DNA of 22,157 nt from Nitrosomonadaceae bacterium (GTDB lineage: Bacteria; Pseudomonadota; Gammaproteobacteria; Burkholderiales; Nitrosomonadaceae), in the NCBI GenBank assembly GCA_024644425.1, contig JAHELA010000005.1, forward strand, positions 1 to 22,157. The letters are read 5' to 3'. Shown here in pieces: positions 15,318 through 22,157 of this stretch (position 1 is the stretch's first letter; each line of letters opens with the position of its first letter). The translations under genes were made by a program, and so were the position numbers. The notes beneath the pieces are model-generated. The model was not told the origin of the DNA. It saw nothing but the letters and a program-made list of their open reading frames with translations, and did not search any database.

Positions 15318-15923
15318 TTATCGAGCTTCTCCATGCACTTTAATAAGAGTAGCATCAACGCCACTTTCCAGTAGGGATGCACGCACCTGGTTGATGTCAG
15401 CAATTTTCGTAAAGGGCCCGACACGAACCCTGTGCCACATACCTTTTTCAGATAAATCGGCTGATTGAACATATGCTTCCATACCGAGCATAGCAAGTTT
15501 AGCCTTTAGATTTTCTGCATCTTCAGCATTCTTAAAAGATCCTGCCTGAAGATAATATTTGTCCTTGGATGAGGGTTCCTCCTGTACGTCTTTTTGAAGT
15601 TGTTGCTCAGTGATAGGTTCTTCACTACCTGGTAGTATTTTGTAAAATTCAAATCGTGGTTTTTCACTTACAGTTTCTACTGATTTATTATTGCTATCAA
15701 AGATTTGTGCTTCTTTTGAAGTATTGTTACTTGAATTTTCAACCGTTTTGCTGGCTCCAGGTTCGTTACTTAAAATAAATGGACTAGGTGCTTGATGGAT
15801 ATACAACCACACACCAATAGCGCTGACAAGACCTAATACGTAACCAAGGAATAATCCTAAAAGAAGAGTAGATCCTTTCTTTTTGGATGCAGTCTTGGAA
15901 GGTGATTTATAATCTCTACTCAT
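15318..15923 (-). CDS. SPOR-domain cell division protein (FtsN-like)
   Basis: This is a bitopic inner-membrane protein with an FtsN-like layout: a short basic cytoplasmic tail (1-18), one membrane helix (about 19-42), a Ser/Asn/Glu-rich periplasmic linker (about 45-118), and a C-terminal SPOR domain (about 121-201) with YYLQAGSFKNAEDAENLKAKL and MWHRVRVGPFTK. SPOR domains bind denuded glycan strands at the division septum. It is shorter (201 aa) than E. coli FtsN (319 aa), and no clear FtsN essential motif was recognised, so I give no gene symbol. It lies 23 bp after argS on the same strand, the usual ftsN-like position in Betaproteobacteria, and before dsbA. No SD is seen. Confidence 0.88.
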   Translation of the reverse strand: MSRDYKSPSKTASKKKGSTLLLGLFLGYVLGLVSAIGVWLYIHQAPSPFILSNEPGASKTVENSSNNTSKEAQIFDSNNKSVETVSEKPRFEFYKILPGSEEPITEQQLQKDVQEEPSSKDKYYLQAGSFKNAEDAENLKAKLAMLGMEAYVQSADLSEKGMWHRVRVGPFTKIADINQVRASLLESGVDATLIKVHGEAR

Positions 15924-15946
15924 AGAAGTTTTAGCTGGTTGTATAC

Positions 15947-17704
15947 TTACATCTTTTCGGGCGCGCTAACACCCAGCAGAGTTAATCCATTCGCTAACAC
16001 CTGTCGTACCGAAGCAATAAGCGCCAACCTGGCGAGCCTAAGGGGCACCTCTGGTACAAGAAAGCGTGTAGAGTTATAGTAACTATGGAACTCACCCGCC
16101 AGTTCTCTAAGGTAGAAGGCAATCAAGTGAGGAGAAAGTTCTCTTGCTGCTACATCTATCATTTCAGGGTAATCAATCAGTTTTTGTAGAAGAGACAATT
16201 CTACAGCACTAGTGAGTAGAGCTGTATCAACAGTGGCAAGAATAGAAGAGTTCTCTCCCCATTGTTCCAGAACGCTACATACTCGCGCGTGAGCATATTG
16301 TACATAATACACTGGGTTATCATTATTTTGTGATTTTGCTAGATCCAAATCAAAATCTAGATGCTGGTCACTTTTACGCAATAGGTAAAAGAATCGCGCC
16401 GCGTCGTTACCTACTTCCTGACGTAACTCTCGTAATGTTACAAATTCTCCTGAGCGTGTAGACATGGGCGCTTTAACTCCATTGCGGTACAGTACAGCAA
16501 ACTGTACTAGTGCAATTTCTAGTTTTGACGGGTCAAGTGCTAATGCTTGGAGCGCTCCTTTCATTCGCGGGATATAGCCGTGATGGTCAGCCCCCCACAC
16601 ATTTATTATGCGCTCAAAGCCGCGCTGAAATTTATTAAGATGATAAGCGATATCGGAGGCAAAGTACGTGAATTGCCCATTTTCTCGCTGCACAACTCGA
16701 TCTTTTTCATCACCAAAATCGGATGAGCGAAACCATATAGCGCCATCTTGCTGATATAAATAATTCTTTTGTTCTAGTAGTTTAATTACATGTGCCACCA
16801 TACCATCTTCAAATAACGTTTGTTCTGGAAACCATGTGTCGAACACTACACCAAATTCCATCAAATCATTGCGGCAGTCTCCTAGTTGCTCGGTTAAAAC
16901 GAAATTGTGAATGTATGTGTAGTCTTGCCCCAGAAAATTTTTTGTATCAAGAATTAGTTGATCAAGTAATACCTCAGGATCAACTTCTTTTTTTTCTTTC
17001 TGGCCAAAAAGGTTTTCTGGTAGAGGCTTATCTTGATGTACATAGCGGTTACCATGTGCTTTGTAAATTAACTGCGCCATTTTACGAACATATTCACCTT
17101 GATAGGCAGCAGTAGGAAAGAAAATAGATTGACCATTTAATTCAAGATAACGTAACCATGTAGACACCGCGAGAATATCCATTTGCCTGCCTGCATCATT
17201 GACGTAGTACTCCCGTGAAACAGAAAAACCTGCTGCTGTCAGCACATTACAAAGACTTGCGCCAAATGCAGCACCACGCCCATGGCCGACATGTAATGGT
17301 CCAGTGGGGTTCGCTGAGACAAACTCAACCTGAATTTTCTTCTTTTCTCCGTAATTTCCGCAGCCAAACTCTTTATTTTTTTTTAAGACAATGTGTGGAA
17401 ATTGTTGTTTGGTTTGAACTGTAAGAAATAAATTGATGAACCCTGCTCCAGCAACTTCAACTTTTTCCAGGTAGGGTGAAGAGGGCATGGCATTAACTAA
17501 TATGGTGGCTATAGTGTGTGGGTTCTGGCGTAGTGGCTTAGCTAACTGCATTGCTAGATTACAAGAGTAATCGCCATGACTTGTCTGTTTTGGGCGAGCA
17601 AACTCAATATTAATGTCTAAGTCTGTGTTTGACAAAGTGTGCAGTGCATGACTCAGGAGTTCTGCAAAATGAGATTTAAAGTTGGGACAATCTGGTAAGG
17701 TCAT
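15947..17704 (-). CDS. argS: Arginyl-tRNA synthetase ArgS
   Basis: ArgS is the class I synthetase that charges tRNA-Arg and needs the tRNA for arginine activation. The N-terminal Add-1 domain spans about residues 5-115. The HIGH-type motif HVGH is at 138-141 in ANPTGPLHVGHGRGAAFG. YVNDAGRQMD follows, then the Rossmann insertions with WGADHHGYIPRMKGAL. The second signature is the degenerate APMSTRSGEFVTL replacing KMSKS, as is normal for many bacterial ArgS. The C-terminal anticodon-binding DALR domain contains VQYAHARVCSVL and ends in LLGVSAPEKM, a typical ArgS ending. The length of 585 aa is normal. The ATG at 17704 has no SD; a TATAAT box at 17741-17746 may be its own promoter. Confidence 0.98.
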   Translation of the reverse strand: MTLPDCPNFKSHFAELLSHALHTLSNTDLDINIEFARPKQTSHGDYSCNLAMQLAKPLRQNPHTIATILVNAMPSSPYLEKVEVAGAGFINLFLTVQTKQQFPHIVLKKNKEFGCGNYGEKKKIQVEFVSANPTGPLHVGHGRGAAFGASLCNVLTAAGFSVSREYYVNDAGRQMDILAVSTWLRYLELNGQSIFFPTAAYQGEYVRKMAQLIYKAHGNRYVHQDKPLPENLFGQKEKKEVDPEVLLDQLILDTKNFLGQDYTYIHNFVLTEQLGDCRNDLMEFGVVFDTWFPEQTLFEDGMVAHVIKLLEQKNYLYQQDGAIWFRSSDFGDEKDRVVQRENGQFTYFASDIAYHLNKFQRGFERIINVWGADHHGYIPRMKGALQALALDPSKLEIALVQFAVLYRNGVKAPMSTRSGEFVTLRELRQEVGNDAARFFYLLRKSDQHLDFDLDLAKSQNNDNPVYYVQYAHARVCSVLEQWGENSSILATVDTALLTSAVELSLLQKLIDYPEMIDVAARELSPHLIAFYLRELAGEFHSYYNSTRFLVPEVPLRLARLALIASVRQVLANGLTLLGVSAPEKM

Positions 17705-17740
17705 AGATGCTTCATGGAAATGGATTACTTTGCAGTTAGT

Positions 17741-17746
17741 ATTATA
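17741..17746 (-). promoter_or_regulatory. Candidate -10 box of argS
   Basis: On the minus strand a perfect TATAAT lies 36 bases before the argS ATG, in the 99-bp gap after hslU. No convincing -35 hexamer is found at 16-18 bp, so this is only a weak candidate. Confidence 0.3.
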
Positions 17747-17803
17747 GTGAGGTTAAGACAAACCCCGCTTGCAAGTTTTTAATATTCAACAATAAAAAAG
17801 ATT

Positions 17804-19135
17804 TTAAAGTACGTAGCGGGCTAAGTCTTCACTCTGGGACAAGTCTTTGAGCCTTGTATCTACGTAGGCAGGGTCAATTGAGATGGTGCTTCCACTATGT
17901 TTTGCAGCATCAAAGGAAATTTCTTCTAAAAGTTTTTCCATAACAGTGTATAGTCGTCTCGCACCAATATTCTCAGTTTTTTCATTGACCGCGAAAGCAA
18001 TCTCAGATAAGCGCTTGATGGCATCTGGCTTAAATTCTAGTTTAATTTCTTCAGTCTCTAAGAGTGCTTCATATTGTCGCGTCAAACATGCATCTGTGTT
18101 AGTAAGAATTTGTACAAAGTCACTTGCATTGAGGCTAGCAAGTTCAACACGAATTGGAAAACGCCCTTGAAGCTCAGGAATCAGATCGGAGGGTTTGGAA
18201 AGATGAAATGCTCCACTAGCAATGAAAAGGACGTGATCGGTTTTTATCATGCCATATTTAGTAGAAATAGTGGTACCCTCTACTAAGGGCAATAAATCGC
18301 GTTGTACCCCTTGGCGCGAAACATCGGTACCTGAGGTTTCGGAACGGCTAGTAATTTTGTCGATTTCATCTAGAAATACAATGCCATTCTGTTCAACGTT
18401 TTGTACCGCCTGTAGTTTCAATTCTTCATCATTAATCAGTTTAGAGATTTCCTCCTCAGCGATGATTTTCATCGCCTCTCTAATTCTTAGTTTACGAGTT
18501 TTTTTCCTCTCGCCTCCTAAATTTTGAAACATTCCCTGAATTTGCGTAGTTAGGTCCTCCATTCCTGGGGGAGCAAAGATCTCCATTTGCGTGTGTGCTG
18601 CTGAAACTTCGATTTCAATTTCCTTATCGTCGAGTTTGCCTTCGCGTAACTTTTTTCGAAATTTTTGCCGGGTAGCATTATCGTTTTCTTCATTCTCTGT
18701 TTGACTTGTTATATCTCTCGCAGGGGGTAGCAACACATCAAGGATACGATCTTCTGCGTGGTCTTCAGCCCTTGGACGTAAGTTTCTAGCGGCTTGTTCA
18801 CGTAACTGTTTGCTTGCAGACTCTACTAAATCACGAATAATAGAATCTACATCACGTCCAACATAACCCACTTCTGTAAATTTAGTAGCTTCAACCTTAA
18901 TGAAAGGAGCGTTAGCAAGTTTGGCTAGGCGGCGTGCTATTTCAGTTTTGCCCACACCGGTTGGGCCTATCATTAAAATATTTTTTGGTGTGATTTCCTG
19001 CCGTAGTGGATCTGCTACTTGCTGTCTGCGCCAGCGATTTCTGAGCGCGATGGCAACCGCACGTTTGGCGGCGTCTTGACCAATGATATGTTTGTCAAGT
19101 TCGTGTACAATTTCCTGTGGGGTCATTTGAGACAT
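17804..19135 (-). CDS. hslU: ATP-dependent protease ATPase subunit HslU
   Basis: HslU is an AAA+ unfoldase that caps the HslV peptidase to form the HslUV (ClpYQ) protease. From the chosen start it has MSQMTPQEIVHELDKHIIGQ, almost identical to E. coli HslU. Walker A GPTGVGKTE (about 57-65) and Walker B GIVFLDEIDK follow, with an I-domain insertion between them, then GRFPIRVEL, sensor-2 NIGARRLYTVMEKL, and the C-terminal LARYVL tail that docks into HslV. The frame is open to a TTG at 19165 (453 aa). I prefer ATG at 19135 because it gives 443 aa, exactly the E. coli length and N-terminus. No SD precedes either start. It follows hslV after 124 bp. Confidence 0.96.
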   Translation of the reverse strand: MSQMTPQEIVHELDKHIIGQDAAKRAVAIALRNRWRRQQVADPLRQEITPKNILMIGPTGVGKTEIARRLAKLANAPFIKVEATKFTEVGYVGRDVDSIIRDLVESASKQLREQAARNLRPRAEDHAEDRILDVLLPPARDITSQTENEENDNATRQKFRKKLREGKLDDKEIEIEVSAAHTQMEIFAPPGMEDLTTQIQGMFQNLGGERKKTRKLRIREAMKIIAEEEISKLINDEELKLQAVQNVEQNGIVFLDEIDKITSRSETSGTDVSRQGVQRDLLPLVEGTTISTKYGMIKTDHVLFIASGAFHLSKPSDLIPELQGRFPIRVELASLNASDFVQILTNTDACLTRQYEALLETEEIKLEFKPDAIKRLSEIAFAVNEKTENIGARRLYTVMEKLLEEISFDAAKHSGSTISIDPAYVDTRLKDLSQSEDLARYVL

Positions 19136-19170
19136 AGATTCAAATAAATTAGTGGAGAAGGACAATATAT

Positions 19171-19239
19171 TTATGATAAAAAGGTTGTAGCATCTAGGGA
19201 AAATATAGGTTGGCTCATCAACCCTCTATATCTTTTCAT
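19171..19239 (-). other. 22-codon ORF with a Shine-Dalgarno between hslV and hslU (possible leader peptide)
   Basis: In the 124-bp gap between hslV and hslU, the minus strand has AAAAGGTGAC directly before an ATG at 19239, followed by 22 codons (MKRYRGLMSQPIFSLDATTF then LS) and a TAA. The ribosome-binding match is better than that of either neighbour. No similarity to a known peptide is recognised, and the frame is short enough to be chance. I list it as a candidate only. Confidence 0.25.
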
Positions 19240-19259
19240 GTCACCTTTTAACTTTCATA

Positions 19260-19796
19260 CTATTCAAGAACCTCAATACTGTGATTTTGATTAGTGTAAA
19301 TACACAAATCTCCAGCGATAGCGAGCGATTTTTCTACAATTTCTAGGGATGTTAGATTGGTGTTTTCTAGAAGGGCGCGGGCAGCAGAATGTGCATAAGA
19401 GCCACCACTACCAATAGCAGCAAGCCCAAATTCTGGTTCGATTACGTCACCTGATCCTGTGATGATTAGAGTAGTTTCTCTGTCAGCTACAATTAGCATT
19501 GCCTCTAAGCGACGCAAAATACGATCAGTACGCCAATCTTTTGCCAGCTCTACTGCAGAGCGCATAAGGTGCCCCTGATGCTTTTCTAGTTTGCCTTCAA
19601 ATCGCTCAAATAATGTAAAAGCATCAGCAGTACCACCAGCAAATCCGGCAAGAATTTTCTCATGATAAAGTCTACGCACTTTACGAGCACTAGCCTTGGC
19701 TACTACCGCACCCAGAGTTACCTGACCGTCACCTCCCAGTGCAACTTGCGAGCCTCGTCTCGCTGAAAGTATAGTGGTGCCATGAAGTTGATGCAT
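19260..19796 (-). CDS. hslV: ATP-dependent protease peptidase subunit HslV
   Basis: HslV is the proteasome-like threonine peptidase of the HslUV protease. The start MHQLHG is a short propeptide; cleavage before Thr7 exposes the catalytic N-terminal TTILSARRG. The next segments, QVALGGDGQVTLG (17-29), ARKVRRLYHEKILAGFAGGTADAFTLFERFE and KDWRTDRILRRLEAMLIVAD, are all strongly conserved. The GSGGSYAHSAARALL segment and the C-terminal IAGDLCIYTNQNH complete the family pattern. The length of 178 aa is normal. The longer-than-E. coli propeptide is, as I recall, usual in Betaproteobacteria. A perfect TATAAT lies in the 71-bp gap after xerC. No sigma32-type heat-shock promoter is evident there. Confidence 0.98.
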   Translation of the reverse strand: MHQLHGTTILSARRGSQVALGGDGQVTLGAVVAKASARKVRRLYHEKILAGFAGGTADAFTLFERFEGKLEKHQGHLMRSAVELAKDWRTDRILRRLEAMLIVADRETTLIITGSGDVIEPEFGLAAIGSGGSYAHSAARALLENTNLTSLEIVEKSLAIAGDLCIYTNQNHSIEVLE

Positions 19797-19827
19797 AGAA
19801 TGAGTTTAAGTCCAAACAAAAATCTGA

Positions 19828-19833
19828 ATTATA
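19828..19833 (-). promoter_or_regulatory. Candidate -10 box of hslV-hslU
   Basis: On the minus strand TATAAT lies 31 bases before the hslV ATG, within the xerC-hslV gap. A good -35 is not seen at the expected distance. It may allow hslVU to be transcribed independently of dapF-xerC. Confidence 0.3.
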
Positions 19834-19867
19834 ACGCCAATTTGTAGAGAGAAGTATTTCTATAGTT

Positions 19868-20764
19868 TTAACCTTTCTTTTTTGCTCGAGGATGAGTGAC
19901 ATCATAGACCTTTGCCAAATGCTGAAAATCAAGATGAGTATAAATCTGCGTAGTACTTATGCTTGAGTGCCCTAGCATTTCTTGTACCGCTCGTAAGTCC
20001 GCGCTTGATTGTAGTAAGTGGGAGGCAAATGAATGTCGTAATACATGGGGATGTATGTTGGAATTGATATCTTGTTGTAGTGCTCTTATTTTTAGACGTT
20101 GACTAACTGTCCGGGAACTGATGCCTTTCCCATTTCGGGAGAGAAACAGAGCCTTTTCACCAGGTTTAATTAATGTCTCACGTAGTTTCATCCATTCGCG
20201 TAGTGCTTGCATAGCTTGTTTACCAATTGGTACGACGCGGTTTTTGTTTCCTTTCCCAAGAATAAAAACGGTGCAATCAGGAAAATTCAAATCATCAGGC
20301 TTAAGCTTAACAAGCTCAGCTAAACGGAGGCCTGAGGAATAAAATAGCTCAAACATAGCTTTATCTCGTAGCGCCATAAAATCATCGGCTGAAAATTCTA
20401 AAAGTTTTGCTGTTTCATCAGGCGAGAGTACATTAGGTAAAGTTTTTGGAGATTTTGGCGCATGTAATCCTGCACAAGGATTGTGAGTGTAGCCATGATC
20501 CCGTGCTAGATAATTATAAAAACCACGCCATGCTGATAGCATTCTCGCAAGACTTCTTCCTGAAAGTCCTTTACTATGAAGCTGAGCTACGAAACGACGT
20601 ATATGGTGGATTTGGAGCTGATTAAAAGGTGTTTTTGAGGCGAGTTTCAGTAGCGTAGTAATATCTTGTGAGTAACTTTTACAAGTTAGTGGCGATAACC
20701 TCCGTTCATTGGAAAGATGAGAAATATAAGCAACAGCAAGTGAGGCTAAATTATTAGATGCCAT
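19868..20764 (-). CDS. xerC: Site-specific tyrosine recombinase XerC
   Basis: XerC acts with XerD at dif to resolve chromosome dimers before division. The N-terminal SAM-like core-binding domain spans about residues 5-95. The catalytic domain shows all six expected residues: Arg147 in SSGLRLAEL, Lys171 in LGKGNKNRVVPIG, His240 and Arg243 in HPHVLRHSFASHLL, His266 in EMLGHSSISTTQ, and the nucleophile Tyr275 in IYTHLD. The length of 298 aa equals the E. coli protein. XerC rather than XerD, or an integron or phage integrase, is supported by its place after dapF and DUF484, the same cluster as in enterobacteria. It lies 29 bp after the DUF484 gene. The SD is weak. Confidence 0.96.
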   Translation of the reverse strand: MASNNLASLAVAYISHLSNERRLSPLTCKSYSQDITTLLKLASKTPFNQLQIHHIRRFVAQLHSKGLSGRSLARMLSAWRGFYNYLARDHGYTHNPCAGLHAPKSPKTLPNVLSPDETAKLLEFSADDFMALRDKAMFELFYSSGLRLAELVKLKPDDLNFPDCTVFILGKGNKNRVVPIGKQAMQALREWMKLRETLIKPGEKALFLSRNGKGISSRTVSQRLKIRALQQDINSNIHPHVLRHSFASHLLQSSADLRAVQEMLGHSSISTTQIYTHLDFQHLAKVYDVTHPRAKKKG

Positions 20765-20793
20765 ATGTTAATCTTTATATCCGTATGTTTTTT

Positions 20794-21474
20794 CTACGCT
20801 TCTTCTTTTTCTTTTTCAATTACAACATACCGTGTGATTGCAGTGCTTACAAATTCCCCTAGCCGTATTAAATAAAGTGTTCCCATTTCAGGGTAAAATC
20901 GATGTGATTCTTCGCTACCTAGAACTAGCAAGCCAAAGGTTTGTTTTGTTCTTATCGGAATCATTGAAAATGAGCGTAAGTGAGTAGCACTTTCACCAAA
21001 CCAGCTTTTAATTTTGTCGGATAGTTGTGAACCACAATATGGGTTTATCAGATTATTAGCAATGGTGCGAGTTTCAGTGTTGGTGCTAATAAACTCGGAT
21101 AATTCAATTCCGTCACCTGTTACATTCCACAGTCTTATTGCAACATGCGGTATAGAGAAATTATCACATAGGTTGGAATTAAGTTCATGCAGAAAATCTT
21201 TCAGATGGGTGCGCGTAAGTAGTGTTATAACCAAACGATGCATTTTTTCGCTTATAGTATCGTTCTCTTCACCAAATTTAATTAGTTCCCGTAGTTTATC
21301 TTGTAAAGCATGATTTTTATCTCGTAATGTAACAATTTGACGTTCGCTGATAGGGATAACTCTACCACCGTGAGGGTGTGGGATATAAATATCAGCTAGC
21401 ATATCGGCATATTCATCAAAAAACTGCGGATGTTGTTTCAAGTATTGGGCTACTTCTTCTGACCCGAGTTTCAT
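20794..21474 (-). CDS. DUF484 family protein (GAF-like fold), function unknown
   Basis: This is a 226-residue member of the DUF484 family, usually found between dapF and xerC. The N-terminal segment VAQYLKQHPQFFDEYADML (8-26) is the family hallmark, followed by IPHPHGGRVIPISERQIVTL (31-50). A helical region leads to a GAF-like domain (about 85-220), with VAIRLWN, the GLLVLGSEESHRF segment, and a terminal FVSTAITRYV helix. The biochemical function is not established, so no symbol is given. The ATG at 21474 has a strong SD (AGGGGGA). It lies 20 bp after dapF on the minus strand, so it is probably co-transcribed with dapF and xerC. Confidence 0.92.
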   Translation of the reverse strand: MKLGSEEVAQYLKQHPQFFDEYADMLADIYIPHPHGGRVIPISERQIVTLRDKNHALQDKLRELIKFGEENDTISEKMHRLVITLLTRTHLKDFLHELNSNLCDNFSIPHVAIRLWNVTGDGIELSEFISTNTETRTIANNLINPYCGSQLSDKIKSWFGESATHLRSFSMIPIRTKQTFGLLVLGSEESHRFYPEMGTLYLIRLGEFVSTAITRYVVIEKEKEEA

Positions 21475-21478
21475 ATTT

Positions 21479-21485
21479 TCCCCCT
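21479..21485 (-). promoter_or_regulatory. Shine-Dalgarno site of the DUF484 gene
   Basis: On the minus strand AGGGGGA lies about 4 bases before the ATG at 21474, in the 20-bp gap after dapF. It fixes the start and supports translation from a dapF transcript. Confidence 0.7.
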
Positions 21486-21494
21486 GGTTAAATT

Positions 21495-22157
21495 TTATAA
21501 TTCAATTTCACCATCGAACACAGCAGTTGCGGGTCCAGTCATCCAGACCGGGTGGTTTTCACCTTCCCAGCGTACGACTAAGTTGCCCCCAAGAGTGCTT
21601 ACTTTGACTGTTGAGTCTAGTAATCGACGGGTTATTCCTGTTACTGCTGCAGCACATGCTCCAGAGCCACAAGCAAGAGTCTCACCTGCGCCACGTTCAT
21701 ATACCCGAAGATTTATATGGTTACGACTTACTACTTGCATATACCCAGCATTCACATGCTGAGGAAAGCTTTTGTGATGTTCTATTAGGGCGCCTTCAAC
21801 TAGAACCGGTGCAAGATTTATATCTTCAACTATTTGTACTGCGTGAGGATTTCCAATGGAAAGGATGCTGAGCTCTACTCGCTTATCATTTATTTCCAGT
21901 GTATATGTCAATTCACGTTTTTTAGCAACAAAAGGAATTTCTTGTGGTTCAAATTTAGGAATGCCCATGTTAACAGTGACTTCGCCATTATTTTCTAATT
22001 TAGAAATAATTAGTCCGTTAGTTGTTTCCACCCGGATTTCGTCTTTCATTGTCATTCCCTTGTCGCGAACATAGCGAACAAAACAACGTGCTCCATTACC
22101 ACATTGTTCTGCCTCACTACCATCAGCATTAAAAATACGATATCCGAAATCAGCATT
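21495..22157 (-). CDS. dapF: Diaminopimelate epimerase DapF (5' end outside the window)
   Basis: DapF converts LL- to meso-diaminopimelate, the precursor of lysine and the peptidoglycan cross-link residue, without cofactor, using two cysteines as acid and base. The frame is open to the window edge. The fragment begins NADFGYRIFNADGSEAEQ and continues with CGNGARC, which holds the first catalytic Cys (residue 19 of the fragment). The second lies in LACGSGACAAAV (residue 163). The Met at 22055 is internal and not the start; about 55-60 N-terminal residues are missing. The 220 visible residues are otherwise intact, including NPHAVQIVEDI and the C-terminal GENHPVWMTGPATAVFDGEI. It is the first gene of the dapF-DUF484-xerC cluster. 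Confidence 0.98.
   Translation of the reverse strand, partial: NADFGYRIFNADGSEAEQCGNGARCFVRYVRDKGMTMKDEIRVETTNGLIISKLENNGEVTVNMGIPKFEPQEIPFVAKKRELTYTLEINDKRVELSILSIGNPHAVQIVEDINLAPVLVEGALIEHHKSFPQHVNAGYMQVVSRNHINLRVYERGAGETLACGSGACAAAVTGITRRLLDSTVKVSTLGGNLVVRWEGENHPVWMTGPATAVFDGEIEL

Noticed and set aside
15269..15496. 75-codon minus-strand frame overlapping the 3' end of the SPOR gene and ending just before the dsbA SD
   Set aside because: It is almost wholly inside the SPOR-domain coding sequence in another frame, shows no family resemblance and has no SD. It is most likely a shadow frame.
19868..20764. Tyrosine recombinase as a phage or island integrase
   Set aside because: The length, catalytic residues and dapF-DUF484-xerC context match chromosomal XerC, and no attachment repeats or cargo genes are nearby.
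1..22157. A hidden accessory or defence system
   Set aside because: Every substantial stretch is explained by conserved housekeeping genes on one of two convergent strands. No gap exceeds 271 bp, and no repeats arrays, transposases, phage or toxin genes were seen.

Overview
The window is a compact chromosomal segment carrying only housekeeping genes. It most resembles a Betaproteobacterium, perhaps Nitrosomonadales-like. The evidence is gene order plus protein similarity recalled by eye: ruvB-ybgC-tolQRAB-pal-cpoB-queE-queC; slt next to an NDUFA9-type epimerase and cca; argS-SPOR protein-dsbA-SDR; and dapF-DUF484-xerC-hslV-hslU. The DNA is clearly AT-leaning (about 40-43% GC by eye, not computed). 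The exact taxon cannot be read from the sequence.

Layout. Bases 1-13227 are all on the plus strand. They hold the 3' part of ruvB; the Tol-Pal envelope block (ybgC, tolQ, tolR, tolA, tolB, pal, cpoB); two queuosine genes (queE, queC); a stand-alone NADP-type glutamate dehydrogenase (gdhA) with a good sigma70-like promoter; a 271-bp gene-free stretch with a promoter-like sequence and a nested palindrome; then slt, an epimerase and cca, the last overlapping the epimerase. Bases 13300-22157 are all on the minus strand. Read in that direction they are dapF (5' end outside the window), DUF484, xerC, hslV, hslU, argS, a SPOR-domain protein, dsbA, an SDR and msrA. The two blocks converge at about 13.23-13.30 kb, where two small hairpins lie.

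How the genes work together. TolQ-TolR-TolA form the proton-driven inner-membrane motor. TolB and Pal are its periplasmic and outer-membrane partners, and CpoB links Tol to septal peptidoglycan synthesis. The SPOR protein (a septal peptidoglycan binder), Slt (peptidoglycan lysis), DapF (meso-diaminopimelate) and XerC (chromosome dimer resolution) also serve envelope growth and division. HslUV, DsbA and MsrA handle protein quality and redox repair. Cca, ArgS and QueE/QueC serve tRNA maturation and charging, RuvB recombination, and GdhA ammonium assimilation.

I saw no mobile element, CRISPR array, tRNA or rRNA gene, toxin-antitoxin pair, phage gene or defence gene, and no evidence for a new multi-gene system. 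The points worth a second look are small: the gdhA-slt intergenic structure, the palindromic gdhA control region, an SD-preceded 22-codon ORF between hslV and hslU, unusual starts (cca, ybgC, hslU), a short Pro/Lys-type TolA linker, and an MsrA without an obvious C-terminal recycling cysteine. No stretch longer than 300 bases lacks a gene.
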